DNA of 50,351 nucleotides from Brucellaceae bacterium (GTDB taxonomy: Bacteria > Pseudomonadota > Alphaproteobacteria > Rhizobiales > Rhizobiaceae), in NCBI GenBank assembly GCA_020637755.1, contig JACKJW010000018.1:1-50351 (forward strand), given 5' to 3'. The position numbers were made by a program, and so were the translations under genes. Shown piece after piece: positions 16,806-25,235 of the stretch; position 1 is the first letter of the stretch, and every line of letters begins with the position of its first letter. The notes under the pieces are model-generated. The model made no database searches, was not told the DNA's origin, and worked only from the letters and a program-made list of their open reading frames with translations.

Positions 16806-18677
16806 ATGTTTTCGCGCCTCTTCAGCGCCTTCGAGCGCCGGATCGACATTTTCCCGAGCGGCGCACCATCGCAGCCGCCCGAACGGCTGTGGCCGTTCAT
16901 CTGGCATTATACACGGCCGGTCTGGAAGCCACTGGCCATGGTGGCGCTGTTCTCCTCGCTGATCGCACTGTTCGAGGTGGCCCTGTTTGCGTTTCTCGGC
17001 AACGTGGTCGACTGGCTGGCGACCGCCGACAAGGCAACCTTCCTGGAAACGGAAAAATGGCGCCTCGTCTGGATGGTGGTGGTGATCGCCGGCATCCTGC
17101 CAGCGCTCACGCTGATCGACAGCCTGTTCCTGCACCAGACGCTTTACGGCAATTTCCCCATGCTGATCCGGTGGCTGGGGCACCGCTACCTGCTCGGCCA
17201 GTCCATGCAGTTCTATCAGGACGAATTTGCCGGGCGCATTGCCACCAAGCTGATGCAGGCTGCTCTCGGCGTGCGCGAAACGGTGATGAAGACAGTCAAT
17301 GTCTTCGTCTATGTCGCCTGTTATGTCTTCGGATCGCTCGTCCTGATTGCCAGCTTCGACATCTGGCTGATGGTGCCCTTCGTGCTGTGGATGGTGGGTT
17401 ATGGCGTGCTGCTTCGCACCTATCTTCCCCGGATGCGGGACATTTCGGAGCGGCAGGCCGATGCGCGCTCGGTTATGACCGGCCGCGTGGTGGACAGCTA
17501 CACCAACATCTCCACCGTGAAGCTGTTTTCCCATGCGCAATCGGAGCTTTCCTACGCGCGGGAGGCCATGGCTGACATGATGGAGACGGTGCATCCGCAG
17601 ATGCGCATCATCACCAAGCTGGAGTTCTGGCTGGTCTTTTCCAACAAGCTGTTGCTGCTCGGCGTCGGGATCGCGGGGCTTTCCACCTGGCTGCTGGCCG
17701 ATGCCACGCCAGGCGCCGTGGCCATCGCCATCGGCCTTGTGCTGCGGCTCAACGGCATGAGCCACTGGATCATGTGGGAAATGTCGGGCCTGTTCGAGAA
17801 TCTCGGCATGGCCTTTGACGGCATGAAGATGCTGGCGCGCGCGCAAGCTGTCACCGACCAACCTGGAGCGCGGCCGCTCGACGTGCGCCATGGCGCGGTC
17901 AGCTTCGATCATGTGCGCTTTCACTACGGCAAGAAGCGCGGCGTGCTGGAGGATCTGAGCCTGACGATCCGTCCGGGCGAGAAGATCGGCCTCGTCGGGC
18001 GCTCGGGTGCCGGCAAATCCACGCTGGTGAACCTGCTGCTGCGCTTCCATGACGTGGAGGGCGGGCGCATCACCATTGACGGACAGGACATTGCCGCTGT
18101 CACGCAGGACAGTCTGCGCGCAGCCATCGGCATGGTGACGCAGGATACCTCGCTGCTGCACCGTTCCGTGGCGGACAACATCCGCTACGGCAGGCCCGAT
18201 GCCAGTGAGGCGATGATGCTGGAGGCAGCGCGGCGTGCCGAAGCCCATGATTTCATTGGCGCGCTCGCTGATGCCAAGGGGCGCAGCGGCTACGAGGCCC
18301 ATGTGGGTGAACGCGGGGTGAAATTGTCCGGCGGCCAGCGCCAGCGCATCGCGATTGCCCGCGTCATGCTGAAGGACGCACCCATCCTGATCCTCGATGA
18401 AGCCACCTCGGCGCTGGATTCGGAGGTCGAGGCGGCGATTCAGGAAAACCTTTACCGGCTGATGGAGGGCAAGACGGTGATTGCCATCGCGCACCGCCTG
18501 TCCACCATTGCCGCCATGGACCGTCTCGTCATCATGGACAAGGGACGCATCGTCGAAACCGGCACCCATGAGGAGCTGGTCGCGACGGGCGGCCTCTACG
18601 CGCAGCTCTGGGCGCGCCAATCCGGCGGTTTCCTGCCTGATGATGCCGACGCGGGAGAGGCCGAGCCCGCGCAATGA
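16806..18677 (+). CDS. ABC transporter, fused permease and ATPase (exporter type)
   Basis: 623 residues of an MsbA/ATM-type half transporter expected to form a homodimer in the inner membrane. The N-terminal half has six predicted helices (first about VWKPLAMVALFSSLIALF). The nucleotide domain shows Walker A GRSGAGKST, signature LSGGQRQR, Walker B ILILDEATSALD and the H-loop AIAHRLST. ATG 16806 gives a typical N-terminus; GTG 16797 is in frame three codons earlier. The substrate is unknown. The stop overlaps the next start as ATGA, so this exporter is coupled to a CphA-type ATP-grasp enzyme and a small protein, suggesting export of what they make. Confidence 0.93.
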   Translation: MFSRLFSAFERRIDIFPSGAPSQPPERLWPFIWHYTRPVWKPLAMVALFSSLIALFEVALFAFLGNVVDWLATADKATFLETEKWRLVWMVVVIAGILPALTLIDSLFLHQTLYGNFPMLIRWLGHRYLLGQSMQFYQDEFAGRIATKLMQAALGVRETVMKTVNVFVYVACYVFGSLVLIASFDIWLMVPFVLWMVGYGVLLRTYLPRMRDISERQADARSVMTGRVVDSYTNISTVKLFSHAQSELSYAREAMADMMETVHPQMRIITKLEFWLVFSNKLLLLGVGIAGLSTWLLADATPGAVAIAIGLVLRLNGMSHWIMWEMSGLFENLGMAFDGMKMLARAQAVTDQPGARPLDVRHGAVSFDHVRFHYGKKRGVLEDLSLTIRPGEKIGLVGRSGAGKSTLVNLLLRFHDVEGGRITIDGQDIAAVTQDSLRAAIGMVTQDTSLLHRSVADNIRYGRPDASEAMMLEAARRAEAHDFIGALADAKGRSGYEAHVGERGVKLSGGQRQRIAIARVMLKDAPILILDEATSALDSEVEAAIQENLYRLMEGKTVIAIAHRLSTIAAMDRLVIMDKGRIVETGTHEELVATGGLYAQLWARQSGGFLPDDADAGEAEPAQ

Positions 18678-19729
18678 GTTTCGGTCCCCTCGATGCAGAG
18701 ACAGCGCAGCGTCATTTCGTCTATTCGATGCTGCACGAAGCCTGTGTGGCGAAGGGCCACACGCTGCATGGTGATGCGCGGTACGGCTATTCGGGGTTCA
18801 TCGAATTTGCGCCGGGCAAGCGCGGCTACTTCATGGGGACCGCCTTTGATGTGAACGGGCAGGGGGCCAGCCAGCTGGCGCGCGACAAGGCCTATGCCGC
18901 GCAATTGCTGGCGCAGGCAGGTCTCAATACGCCGGAGGGCGTGCTGCTGTTCGCGCCGCGTTACCGGGCCGAACTGGCGCTGAAGAACCCGTCCATGGCG
19001 GCGAAGCTCGGCTTCGCGCAGCCGGCGCTCGACTTTGCCGCCGTGTACGGGTTTCCGCTGTTCATCAAGCCCAATGAGGGCACGGCGGGCCGGGGCGTCT
19101 CGCGCGTGACGTCGCCCGAGCAGCTTTTTGCGGCGATCCACGCCCTGTTCGCAACGTCGGACAAGGCCCTGCTGCAGGCGCCTGCCCTTGGGCGGGATTA
19201 CCGGCTGGTGGTGCTGGATGGTGCCGTGCTGGCGGCCTATGAGCGCAGCCCCTTTACGGTGACGGGAGACGGTGCTGCGAGCATTGCGACGCTTGTCTCC
19301 CGTGCGCTGGAGGGCTTTGCCCGTGATAACCGCCCGGCCGGGCTTGAAGCAGATGACCCGCGCATTGCCACCGAGCTGGCGGCCCAGGGCCTGGAACCGG
19401 CCAGCGTTCCTGCCGAGGGCCGCCGCGTGGTTCTGATGCCGAACGCCAACCTGTCGACCGGCGGGAACTCGGCGGATGTGACCGGTTTGGTCCATCCGGG
19501 ATTTCTGGAGATCGCCGCGCGCGCGGCGGCTGCCTGCGGACTGACCTTCGCGGGGGTCGACATCATGGCAGCGGACATTTCCGCTCCGCCAGCGGACTAC
19601 ACTGTCATCGAGGTCAATTCCGCGCCGGGCCTGCGCAATTTCGCGGCCCTGACACTGCAGACCCGTGACCGGGTGCGTGCCATCTATGCGGCACTGGTGG
19701 ACCGGATGGCCGCGCAGGCGGGGCTGTGA
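18674..19729 (+). CDS. Stand-alone ATP-grasp ligase resembling the cyanophycin synthetase ATP-grasp domain
   Basis: 351 residues. ATP-grasp features are in order: FPLFIKPNEGTAGRGV (about 127-142, with the ATP-binding lysine and glycine loop), ALLQAPALGRDYRLVVLDG, SPFTVTGDGAASI, NLSTGGNSADVTGLVHP (259-275), then GVDIMAAD and YTVIEVNSAPGL, whose acidic and Asn residues bind magnesium-ATP. The NLSTGG...DVT...VHP block is characteristic of cyanophycin synthetase and GshF-type glutathione synthetase. The Mur-ligase half of CphA and the cysteine-ligase half of GshF are both absent. Such enzymes join a carboxylate to an amine via an acyl phosphate; the substrates are unknown. It overlaps both neighbours, so the three genes form one operon. 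Confidence 0.82.
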   Translation: MSFGPLDAETAQRHFVYSMLHEACVAKGHTLHGDARYGYSGFIEFAPGKRGYFMGTAFDVNGQGASQLARDKAYAAQLLAQAGLNTPEGVLLFAPRYRAELALKNPSMAAKLGFAQPALDFAAVYGFPLFIKPNEGTAGRGVSRVTSPEQLFAAIHALFATSDKALLQAPALGRDYRLVVLDGAVLAAYERSPFTVTGDGAASIATLVSRALEGFARDNRPAGLEADDPRIATELAAQGLEPASVPAEGRRVVLMPNANLSTGGNSADVTGLVHPGFLEIAARAAAACGLTFAGVDIMAADISAPPADYTVIEVNSAPGLRNFAALTLQTRDRVRAIYAALVDRMAAQAGL

Positions 19730-20043
19730 CCATGGCTGTCCGTCCACCGTCACGCCCGGACCCGATGAAGGATGATCCGTTGGCCGCTGCCTTCCAGTAT
19801 GAGGCGGCGGCAGAGATTGCCGTGTCGCTCGGCCTTGCGGGCAAGCGCGTGGAGGCCACGCTTGCGGCACTCAAGGCGACCGGAAGGGAAGACCCGTTGC
19901 GCGAGGAGCGTCTGAAAGCAGCGGCGAAAGCGGTGCATGCCTATTTCATCCAGCGAGAGATCATCGGGCTGAGGCGTCACCAGCTCATCATTCGAGAAAT
20001 GGGCATTCCCGGCGAAGTGCTTGCACGGCTTGGCGCAAGCTGA
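19726..20043 (+). CDS. Small helical protein, probably DUF6665 family
   Basis: 105 residues from GTG 19726, which overlaps the ATP-grasp stop as GTGA; ATG 19732 two codons on is the alternative. The sequence is predicted all-alpha and cytoplasmic: FQYEAAAEIAVSLGLAGKRVE, AAKAVHAYFIQREIIGLRRH, then a short IREMGIPGEVLARLG end. I believe this is the DUF6665 type, named from memory. No catalytic motif is visible. Position suggests an accessory or regulatory subunit for the ATP-grasp enzyme, but the family may be unrelated to it. Confidence 0.72.
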   Translation: MTMAVRPPSRPDPMKDDPLAAAFQYEAAAEIAVSLGLAGKRVEATLAALKATGREDPLREERLKAAAKAVHAYFIQREIIGLRRHQLIIREMGIPGEVLARLGAS

Positions 20044-20120
20044 CCTGCCCGCTGCCACAAAGGCGCCGGGAAGGGTTGCCGGTATCACGCGACAAAAAGA
20101 CGTCATACCATTCTCCAGTC

Positions 20121-20149
20121 TGGACAAGAGCTATCATCCTGCATAGAAG
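20121..20149 (+). promoter_or_regulatory. Candidate sigma-70-type promoter for petABC
   Basis: TGGACA (20121-20126) and TAGAAG (20144-20149) are separated by 17 bases. The -35 differs from TTGACA at one base, the -10 matches four of six. This lies about 115 bases before the petA start, leaving a leader of around 100 bases. Weak evidence. Confidence 0.3.
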
Positions 20150-20264
20150 CAAACGCCAAATGCCGGGGGATTCCGTCCGGACCGAAAAGCCGTGGCCAGG
20201 GGGCAGCGGCTCGGGCTTCAGGGGGAACTGCTTCCGGCCGTCACAGGCAGAAGGATGCATTCCC

Positions 20265-20828
20265 GTGAGCGCAAGCGAAGTCACCGAACCCAACCGCCGC
20301 GATTTCCTCTATGTGGCTACCGGCATGGCCGGCGTTGTCGGCGTGGCCGGCGCGGTGTGGCCCTTCATCGACCAGATGCAGCCGGATGCCTCGACGCGCG
20401 CGCTGTCGTCGGTCGAAGTCGACATTTCCGCCCTCGAGGAAGGCATGTCGATGACCGTGAAATGGCGCGGCAAGCCGGTCTTCATCCGCAACCGCACCGC
20501 CAAGGAAGTGGAAGAGGCCAAGGCCGTGCCGCTGGCCGACCTGAAGGACCCGGTGGCGCGCAATGCCAACCTGCCGGCCGACGCGCAGGCGACCGATGAA
20601 GCCCGCACGGCCGCCAAGGACCGCGAGAACCTGCTCGTCCAGCTCGGCGTCTGCACCCATCTGGGCTGCGTTCCGCTGGGCCAGTCCGGCGATTTCGGCG
20701 GCTGGTTCTGCCCCTGCCACGGCTCGCACTATGATACCGCCGGCCGCATCCGCAAGGGTCCGGCGCCGCAGAACCTGCCCGTGCCGGTTCTCGCATTCAT
20801 CTCCGACACAACGATCCGGATCGGGTAA
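20265..20828 (+). CDS. petA: Ubiquinol-cytochrome c reductase iron-sulfur (Rieske) subunit
   Basis: 187 residues of the bc1-complex Rieske protein, carrying the 2Fe-2S cluster that takes an electron from ubiquinol and passes it to cytochrome c1. Cluster ligands are in CTHLGC (130-135) and CPCHGS (149-154). The N-terminus NRRDFLYVATG is a twin-arginine-like signal anchor, followed by the membrane helix MAGVVGVAGAVWPFIDQM. GTG at 20265, with AAGGA nine bases before, is the start; the frame is open upstream but the extra 63 residues do not resemble PetA. First gene of petABC, 21 bases before petB. Confidence 0.95.
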   Translation: MSASEVTEPNRRDFLYVATGMAGVVGVAGAVWPFIDQMQPDASTRALSSVEVDISALEEGMSMTVKWRGKPVFIRNRTAKEVEEAKAVPLADLKDPVARNANLPADAQATDEARTAAKDRENLLVQLGVCTHLGCVPLGQSGDFGGWFCPCHGSHYDTAGRIRKGPAPQNLPVPVLAFISDTTIRIG

Positions 20829-20849
20829 GGGACAGGGATAAAGAAGACC

Positions 20850-22100
20850 ATGAGCGGACACTCAAGCTATACGCCGAACACCGGCATCGAAAAGTGGATC
20901 GACGCGCGCATGCCCCTGCCGCGCCTGGTATACGATTCCTTCGTCGCCTTCCCGGTTCCCCGCAACCTGAACTACGCCTACACCTTCGGCGGCATTCTGG
21001 CGATCATGCTGGTCGTGCAGATCCTGACCGGTGTGGTGCTGGCCATGCACTACGCGGCCGATACGGGCATCGCCTTCACCTCGGTCGAGAAGATCATGCG
21101 TGACGTGAACTCCGGCTGGCTGCTGCGCTACATGCACGCCAACGGCGCGTCGTTCTTCTTCATCGCCGTTTACATCCACATCTTCCGTGGCCTCTATTAC
21201 GGGTCCTACAAGGCCCCGCGCGAGCTGTTGTGGATCCTCGGCGTGCTGATCTTCTTCCTGATGATGGCCGCTGCGTTCATGGGCTATGTTCTTCCCTGGG
21301 GTCAGATGTCCTTCTGGGGTGCAACCGTCATTACCGGCTTCTTCACTGCCTTCCCGGTGGTGGGCGAGTGGGTTCAGCAGTTCCTGCTGGGCGGCTTCGC
21401 GGTGGACAACCCGACGCTGAACCGCTTCTTCTCCCTGCACTATCTCATTCCGTTCATGATCGCCGGCGTGGTGATCCTGCACGTATGGGCGCTGCATGTG
21501 ACCGGTCAGACCAACCCGACCGGCATCGAGATCAAGCACAAGACGGACACCGTACCCTTCACGCCCTATGCGACGGTGAAGGATGCCTTCGCCATGGTCG
21601 TGTTCCTGGCCGTCTATGCCTACTTCGTCTTCTACATGCCGAACTATCTCGGCCACCCGGACAACTACACGGTTGCCAATTCGCTGAAGACGCCGGCGCA
21701 CATCGTTCCGGAGTGGTACTTCCTGCCGTTCTACGCGATCCTGCGCGCCATCACCTTCAACATCGGACCGATCAACTCCAAGCTCGGTGGCGTGCTGGCC
21801 ATGTTTGCCTCGATCGCCGTGCTGTTCGTGCTGCCCTGGCTCGACACCTCGAAGGTCCGTTCAGCCGTGTACCGTCCCTGGTTCAAGCTGTTCTTCTGGA
21901 TCTTCGTGGCTGACGCACTGTTCCTCGGCTGGCTGGGTTCAGCTCCGGCAGAAGGCGTGTATGTGACCATGGCGCAGTTCGCCACGCTTTACTACTTCGC
22001 CTTCTTCCTCCTCATCATGCCGGTTCTCGGCCTGATCGAGACGCCGAAGCGCATGCCGAATTCCATCACCGAAGCGGTGCTGGGCGAGACCAAGAGCTGA
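20850..22100 (+). CDS. petB: Cytochrome b subunit of the bc1 complex
   Basis: 416 residues with eight hydrophobic helices, the membrane core that binds two b hemes and the Qo and Qi quinone sites. The Qo-site PEWY motif is present in PEWYFLPFYAILR, and paired histidines for the hemes sit in helices B and D (MHYAADTG and RYMHANGASFFF regions; YLIPFMIAGVVILHVWALHV). GDP-free single polypeptide, not split into b6/subunit IV as in photosynthetic b6f. ATG at 20850, 30 bases before petC. Confidence 0.97.
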   Translation: MSGHSSYTPNTGIEKWIDARMPLPRLVYDSFVAFPVPRNLNYAYTFGGILAIMLVVQILTGVVLAMHYAADTGIAFTSVEKIMRDVNSGWLLRYMHANGASFFFIAVYIHIFRGLYYGSYKAPRELLWILGVLIFFLMMAAAFMGYVLPWGQMSFWGATVITGFFTAFPVVGEWVQQFLLGGFAVDNPTLNRFFSLHYLIPFMIAGVVILHVWALHVTGQTNPTGIEIKHKTDTVPFTPYATVKDAFAMVVFLAVYAYFVFYMPNYLGHPDNYTVANSLKTPAHIVPEWYFLPFYAILRAITFNIGPINSKLGGVLAMFASIAVLFVLPWLDTSKVRSAVYRPWFKLFFWIFVADALFLGWLGSAPAEGVYVTMAQFATLYYFAFFLLIMPVLGLIETPKRMPNSITEAVLGETKS

Positions 22101-22129
22101 GACGCAAGAGCTTCAAAAGGACTGAACCA

Positions 22130-22990
22130 ATGAAAACGATCCTCAAGGGTTTTGCGGCTCTCGGCATGACGGTTGCCATGGCGGCCGGCGCGATGGCTGC
22201 CGAAGAGGCCCATTCGGCTGCCGAGCCGACACACTTCCCGATCCACGAGCCGGAACAGCAGAGCTGGACCTTCGCCGGTCCGTTCGGCACCTATGACAAG
22301 GGCCAGCTGCAGCGCGGCCTCAAGGTCTACAAGGAAGTCTGCTCAGCCTGCCACTCGATGAAGCGCGTCGCGTTCCGCGACCTGCATGATCTGGGCTACT
22401 CCGAGGAGCAGGTGAAGGCGTTTGCCGCCGAGTACGAGGTCGAGGACGGCCCGAACGACGATGGCGAAATGTTCACCCGCAAGGCGCTGCCGTCGGATTA
22501 CTTTCCGTCGCCCTTCCCGAACGAGCAGGCCGCCGCTGCCGCCAACAACGGTGCGGCCCCGCCTGACTTCTCACTCATCGCCAAGGCGCGCGCAGTGCAT
22601 CGCGGTTTCCCGCGCTTCGTCTTCGACATCTTCACCATGTATGCAGAGAACGGCCCGGACTACATCCATGCGCTGCTGACCGGCTACGGCAAGGAGCCGC
22701 CTGCGGGCATGGAAATCGCCGAGGGCACCAACTACAATCCGTACTTCATGTCGGGCAAGTCGCTCTCCATGGCCCAGCCGATCGATGACGGCCAGGTGAC
22801 CTACGAGGACGGAACGCCGGAAACGCTTGACCAGTATGCGCGTGACGTGTCGGCCTTCCTGATGTGGGCTGCCGAGCCGAAGCTCGAAGCCCGCAAGAAG
22901 ACCGGCTTCCGCGTCATCGCCTTCATGCTGCTGTTCGGCGGCCTGCTGTACCTTGCCAAGCGCAAGGTCTGGGCGAACGTCCCGCACTGA
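22130..22990 (+). CDS. petC: Cytochrome c1 of the bc1 complex
   Basis: 286 residues. A signal peptide ends near AGAMAAEE; the heme motif CSACH is at 71-75, followed by SMKRVAFRDL, a conserved c1 segment. The axial methionine is expected in the NYNPYFMSGKSLSMAQP region. A single C-terminal helix (VIAFMLLFGGLLYLAKRKVW) anchors it in the inner membrane, heme in the periplasm. AAAAGGA lies upstream of ATG 22130. It closes the operon, directly followed by an intrinsic terminator. Not a fused petBC: c1 is a separate gene here. Confidence 0.96.
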   Translation: MKTILKGFAALGMTVAMAAGAMAAEEAHSAAEPTHFPIHEPEQQSWTFAGPFGTYDKGQLQRGLKVYKEVCSACHSMKRVAFRDLHDLGYSEEQVKAFAAEYEVEDGPNDDGEMFTRKALPSDYFPSPFPNEQAAAAANNGAAPPDFSLIAKARAVHRGFPRFVFDIFTMYAENGPDYIHALLTGYGKEPPAGMEIAEGTNYNPYFMSGKSLSMAQPIDDGQVTYEDGTPETLDQYARDVSAFLMWAAEPKLEARKKTGFRVIAFMLLFGGLLYLAKRKVWANVPH

Positions 22991-23014
22991 GCCTGATGCA
23001 TCGAGACTGAGCAA

Positions 23015-23044
23015 GGGCGGCCCCGGTGGCCGCCCTTTCCTTTT
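23015..23044 (+). terminator. Intrinsic terminator after petABC
   Basis: GGGCGGCC (23015-23022) pairs perfectly with GGCCGCCC (23028-23035) across a 5-base loop, followed by TTTCCTTTT. It lies 25 bases after the petC stop and separates petABC from apt. Confidence 0.85.
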
Positions 23045-23098
23045 GCGCCCCGGCTTGGCATGAAGGGGTTGACCAGTCACGGGACAGGACCATCACCC

Positions 23099-23644
23099 AT
23101 GAACCGCAGCCTTGAAGACATCCTGCGTCAGGCCATCCGGGCCATTCCGGATTATCCCAAGCCCGGCATCATCTTCCGTGACATCACCACCATGCTGGGT
23201 GACGCGCGCGCCTTCCGCCGGGCGGTGGACGAGCTGGTGCAGCCCTGGGCCGGGTCCAAGGTTGATCACGTGGCGGGCATCGAGGCGCGCGGTTTCATCC
23301 TCGGCGGCGCGATGGCGCACCAGCTGTCGTCAGGCTTCGTGCCGATCCGCAAGAAGGGCAAGCTGCCGCACGAGACGGTGTCCATCGCCTACAGCCTGGA
23401 ATATGGCGTGGACGAGATGGAGATGCACAAGGATGCGGTGAGGCCCGGCCAGAAGGTGATCCTCGTCGATGACCTGATCGCCACGGGCGGCACGGCGGAG
23501 GCGGCCGTGAAACTCCTCCAGCAGATGGGGGCCGATGTGGTCTCGGCCTGTTTCGTGATTGACCTGCCTGAATTGGGTGGGCGCAAGAAGATCGAGGCGC
23601 TGGGCGTGGATGTCCGGACGCTGGTGGAATTCGAGGGGCACTGA
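23099..23644 (+). CDS. apt: Adenine phosphoribosyltransferase
   Basis: 181 residues of Apt, which salvages adenine with PRPP to AMP. The PRPP-binding motif is VILVDDLIATGGTA, and the N-terminal FPDYPKPGIIFRDIT-type segment (here IPDYPKPGIIFRDITTMLGD) and GIEARGFILGG are typical. ATG at 23099 gives a family-length protein; the frame upstream crosses the terminator region and is not used. Its PRPP would come from the prs product also encoded in this window. Confidence 0.95.
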   Translation: MNRSLEDILRQAIRAIPDYPKPGIIFRDITTMLGDARAFRRAVDELVQPWAGSKVDHVAGIEARGFILGGAMAHQLSSGFVPIRKKGKLPHETVSIAYSLEYGVDEMEMHKDAVRPGQKVILVDDLIATGGTAEAAVKLLQQMGADVVSACFVIDLPELGGRKKIEALGVDVRTLVEFEGH

Positions 23645-23663
23645 CCGGGCGCTGCTGCCCCCG

Positions 23664-24104
23664 TCAGATGTCCCGCCGGAGCCGCAGGAAGACCGGATTG
23701 CCGGAGACGCGCCCTGCGACCCACCAATAGGCGAGGCCGCCCATGGCGCCGCCCGCCATACAGAGCGTGACAAAGGGCCAGCCGGGGTTGCGGCCGATAT
23801 CACCCTGAAAGAACAGGAGGCAGGCCGCGAACCCGGTCGCGGCACCGCTCAGCGCATGGGGCACCTTGGTGCGGCTGCGGGCCAGTTCAAGCCCGGCAAT
23901 GCAAAGGGTGGCCGGCAAAGCGGCAGCAATGGCGGTGAAGTAAGCCGCGAGGGCGACCAGGGCCGCCAGGTCGCTGTTGATGCCGCTCATGCCCTTGAGC
24001 ACGCCGAAGGCCATCATAAGCCACAGCGCGACCTGCGACGACACGATGACAGCCACGAGGTAGCCTGCGAGGCAGCGGGCGAGACGGATGGCGGCGGATT
24101 TCAT
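23664..24104 (-). CDS. Small integral membrane protein of unknown function
   Basis: 146 residues, four predicted helices (about LAGYLVAVIVSSQVALWLMM, LVALAAYFTAIAAALPATL, LSGAATGFAACLLFF and TLCMAGGAMGGLAYWWVAG). No family recognised. ATG at 24104 (MKSAAIRLARC) has AAGGGAA about ten bases upstream; ATG 24113 and a longer frame to 24158 are possible. It converges on apt with a 19-base gap and is about 105 bases downstream of the MaoC pair on the same strand. Confidence 0.65.
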   Translation of the reverse strand: MKSAAIRLARCLAGYLVAVIVSSQVALWLMMAFGVLKGMSGINSDLAALVALAAYFTAIAAALPATLCIAGLELARSRTKVPHALSGAATGFAACLLFFQGDIGRNPGWPFVTLCMAGGAMGGLAYWWVAGRVSGNPVFLRLRRDI

Positions 24105-24209
24105 GGCTGGCATTTCCCTTGTCCGGTCAGGCACAGTCCACCACTGCAGTTTGCACAAATCATGCAGCCTGCGGGGACTTCTCCATGAATCACCGCATTG
24201 CCATCCTTG

Positions 24210-24689
24210 TCATTGCTCCGCGTGGCGCAGCATCTGGGCGCTGTCGAATTCCATCACCTTGTTGCCGTGCTGGTTAAAGGCCTCGCAGTGCTTGGACGCC
24301 AGGAACCAGCCGGGCCGCTTGTCGAGCGAACGCAGCTTCAGGAAGCTTCGCGTAAAGGAGACGGTGTCTCCGGCAAAGACCGGCATGGCCCATTTCACAT
24401 TCTTCAGGCCAAGCGCCGGGCCGAACTCCACCGGTGTCTCGCCGGCCGCGCGCAGGCGCTCGGCCATCGCCTTGTCGGCGGCCACATTGCAGCTCATCCA
24501 GACGGCGGTCGTGTGCCAGCCGGAGGCGCAGAGGCGGCCGAAATGGGTCTTTTCCGCCTCCGCCTCACTCAGGTGGAAGCGCTGCGGATCATAAAGTGAG
24601 GCGAAGGCGACAATCGCTTCCGGGGTGAAGGTGTGGGTGCCGAGCTGGTGAACGGTTCCCACGGCGACCTTGTCCTCAAGCGTCATCAT
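24210..24689 (-). CDS. MaoC-like hotdog dehydratase, second of a pair
   Basis: 159 residues of the MaoC/R-hydratase family, which hydrates enoyl-CoA type substrates. The hotdog pattern is visible: FASLYDPQRFHLSEAEAEKTHFG (the usual catalytic Asp and His zone, DPQRFH), LCASGWHTTA and PVFAGDTVSFTRSFLKLR. ATG at 24689 overlaps the stop of the neighbouring MaoC gene by four bases, so the two are translated together. The paralogues share the (S/C)ASGWHT block, suggesting a heteromeric enzyme; the substrate is unknown. Confidence 0.85.
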   Translation of the reverse strand: MMTLEDKVAVGTVHQLGTHTFTPEAIVAFASLYDPQRFHLSEAEAEKTHFGRLCASGWHTTAVWMSCNVAADKAMAERLRAAGETPVEFGPALGLKNVKWAMPVFAGDTVSFTRSFLKLRSLDKRPGWFLASKHCEAFNQHGNKVMEFDSAQMLRHAEQ

Positions 24690-25153
24690 CGGGCCATCTC
24701 CGGGTCGCGAATGCCCATGATGCCGGCATTCTCCATTTCGCAGACGAGTTCGCCGTGCTGGTTTGTGAACTCACTCTTCACCTGCACGAAGCCGAGCGTG
24801 GGGCGCGAGGCCGAGCGGCGCTTGGACAGGATGATCGCCTTGCCGGACAGCGTGTCGCCGGCCAGCACCGGGCGCTTCCAGTTGAGGTAATCGACGCCCG
24901 GCGCGCCTTGCGAGGTGGAGCGCAGGATGAAGCCGTCGCACATCAGGCGCATGCAGATGGAGGCGGTGTGCCAGCCGGAGGCGGAGAGGGCTCCCAGCAC
25001 GCCTGCCTTGGCGGCGTCCTCGTCGAGATGCATGGGCTGGGGATCGAACTGTTCGGCGAAGCTGCGAATTTCGTCTGCTGTTACCGCATAGGTGCCGAAG
25101 GCGATCTCCATGCCCGGCTCGAAATCCTCATAGGCGTAAAAGGGTTGGCTCAT
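24686..25153 (-). CDS. MaoC-like hotdog dehydratase, first of a pair
   Basis: 155 residues. MaoC features: FAEQFDPQPMHLDEDAAKAG (DPQPMH active-site zone), SASGWHTASICMRL and RPVLAGDTLSGKAIILSKR. ATG at 25153 has GGAAG five to six bases upstream; upstream in-frame codons add an unsupported extension. It overlaps the second MaoC gene and is divergent, across 82 bases, from the Crp/Fnr regulator. Alternative: a thioesterase-like hotdog, but the DPxxxH zone favours hydratase. Confidence 0.87.
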   Translation of the reverse strand: MSQPFYAYEDFEPGMEIAFGTYAVTADEIRSFAEQFDPQPMHLDEDAAKAGVLGALSASGWHTASICMRLMCDGFILRSTSQGAPGVDYLNWKRPVLAGDTLSGKAIILSKRRSASRPTLGFVQVKSEFTNQHGELVCEMENAGIMGIRDPEMAR

Positions 25154-25235
25154 GTGTGCTTCCGTGATGAATGGACGGGCACAATAGCGGTGCGATAGCA
25201 TGGTGCAAGACGCGAATGGACCAAAGGACCGGACA

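Noticed and set aside
16512..18674. A 720-codon open frame antisense to the ABC transporter
   Set aside because: Its composition (Arg/His/Gln-rich, no domains) is that of an antisense shadow of a high-GC gene; the plus-strand protein has every ABC motif.
20076..20264. 63-residue N-terminal extension of PetA
   Set aside because: The family N-terminus with NRRDFLYVATG starts at GTG 20265, which has its own ribosome site; the extension covers the likely promoter.
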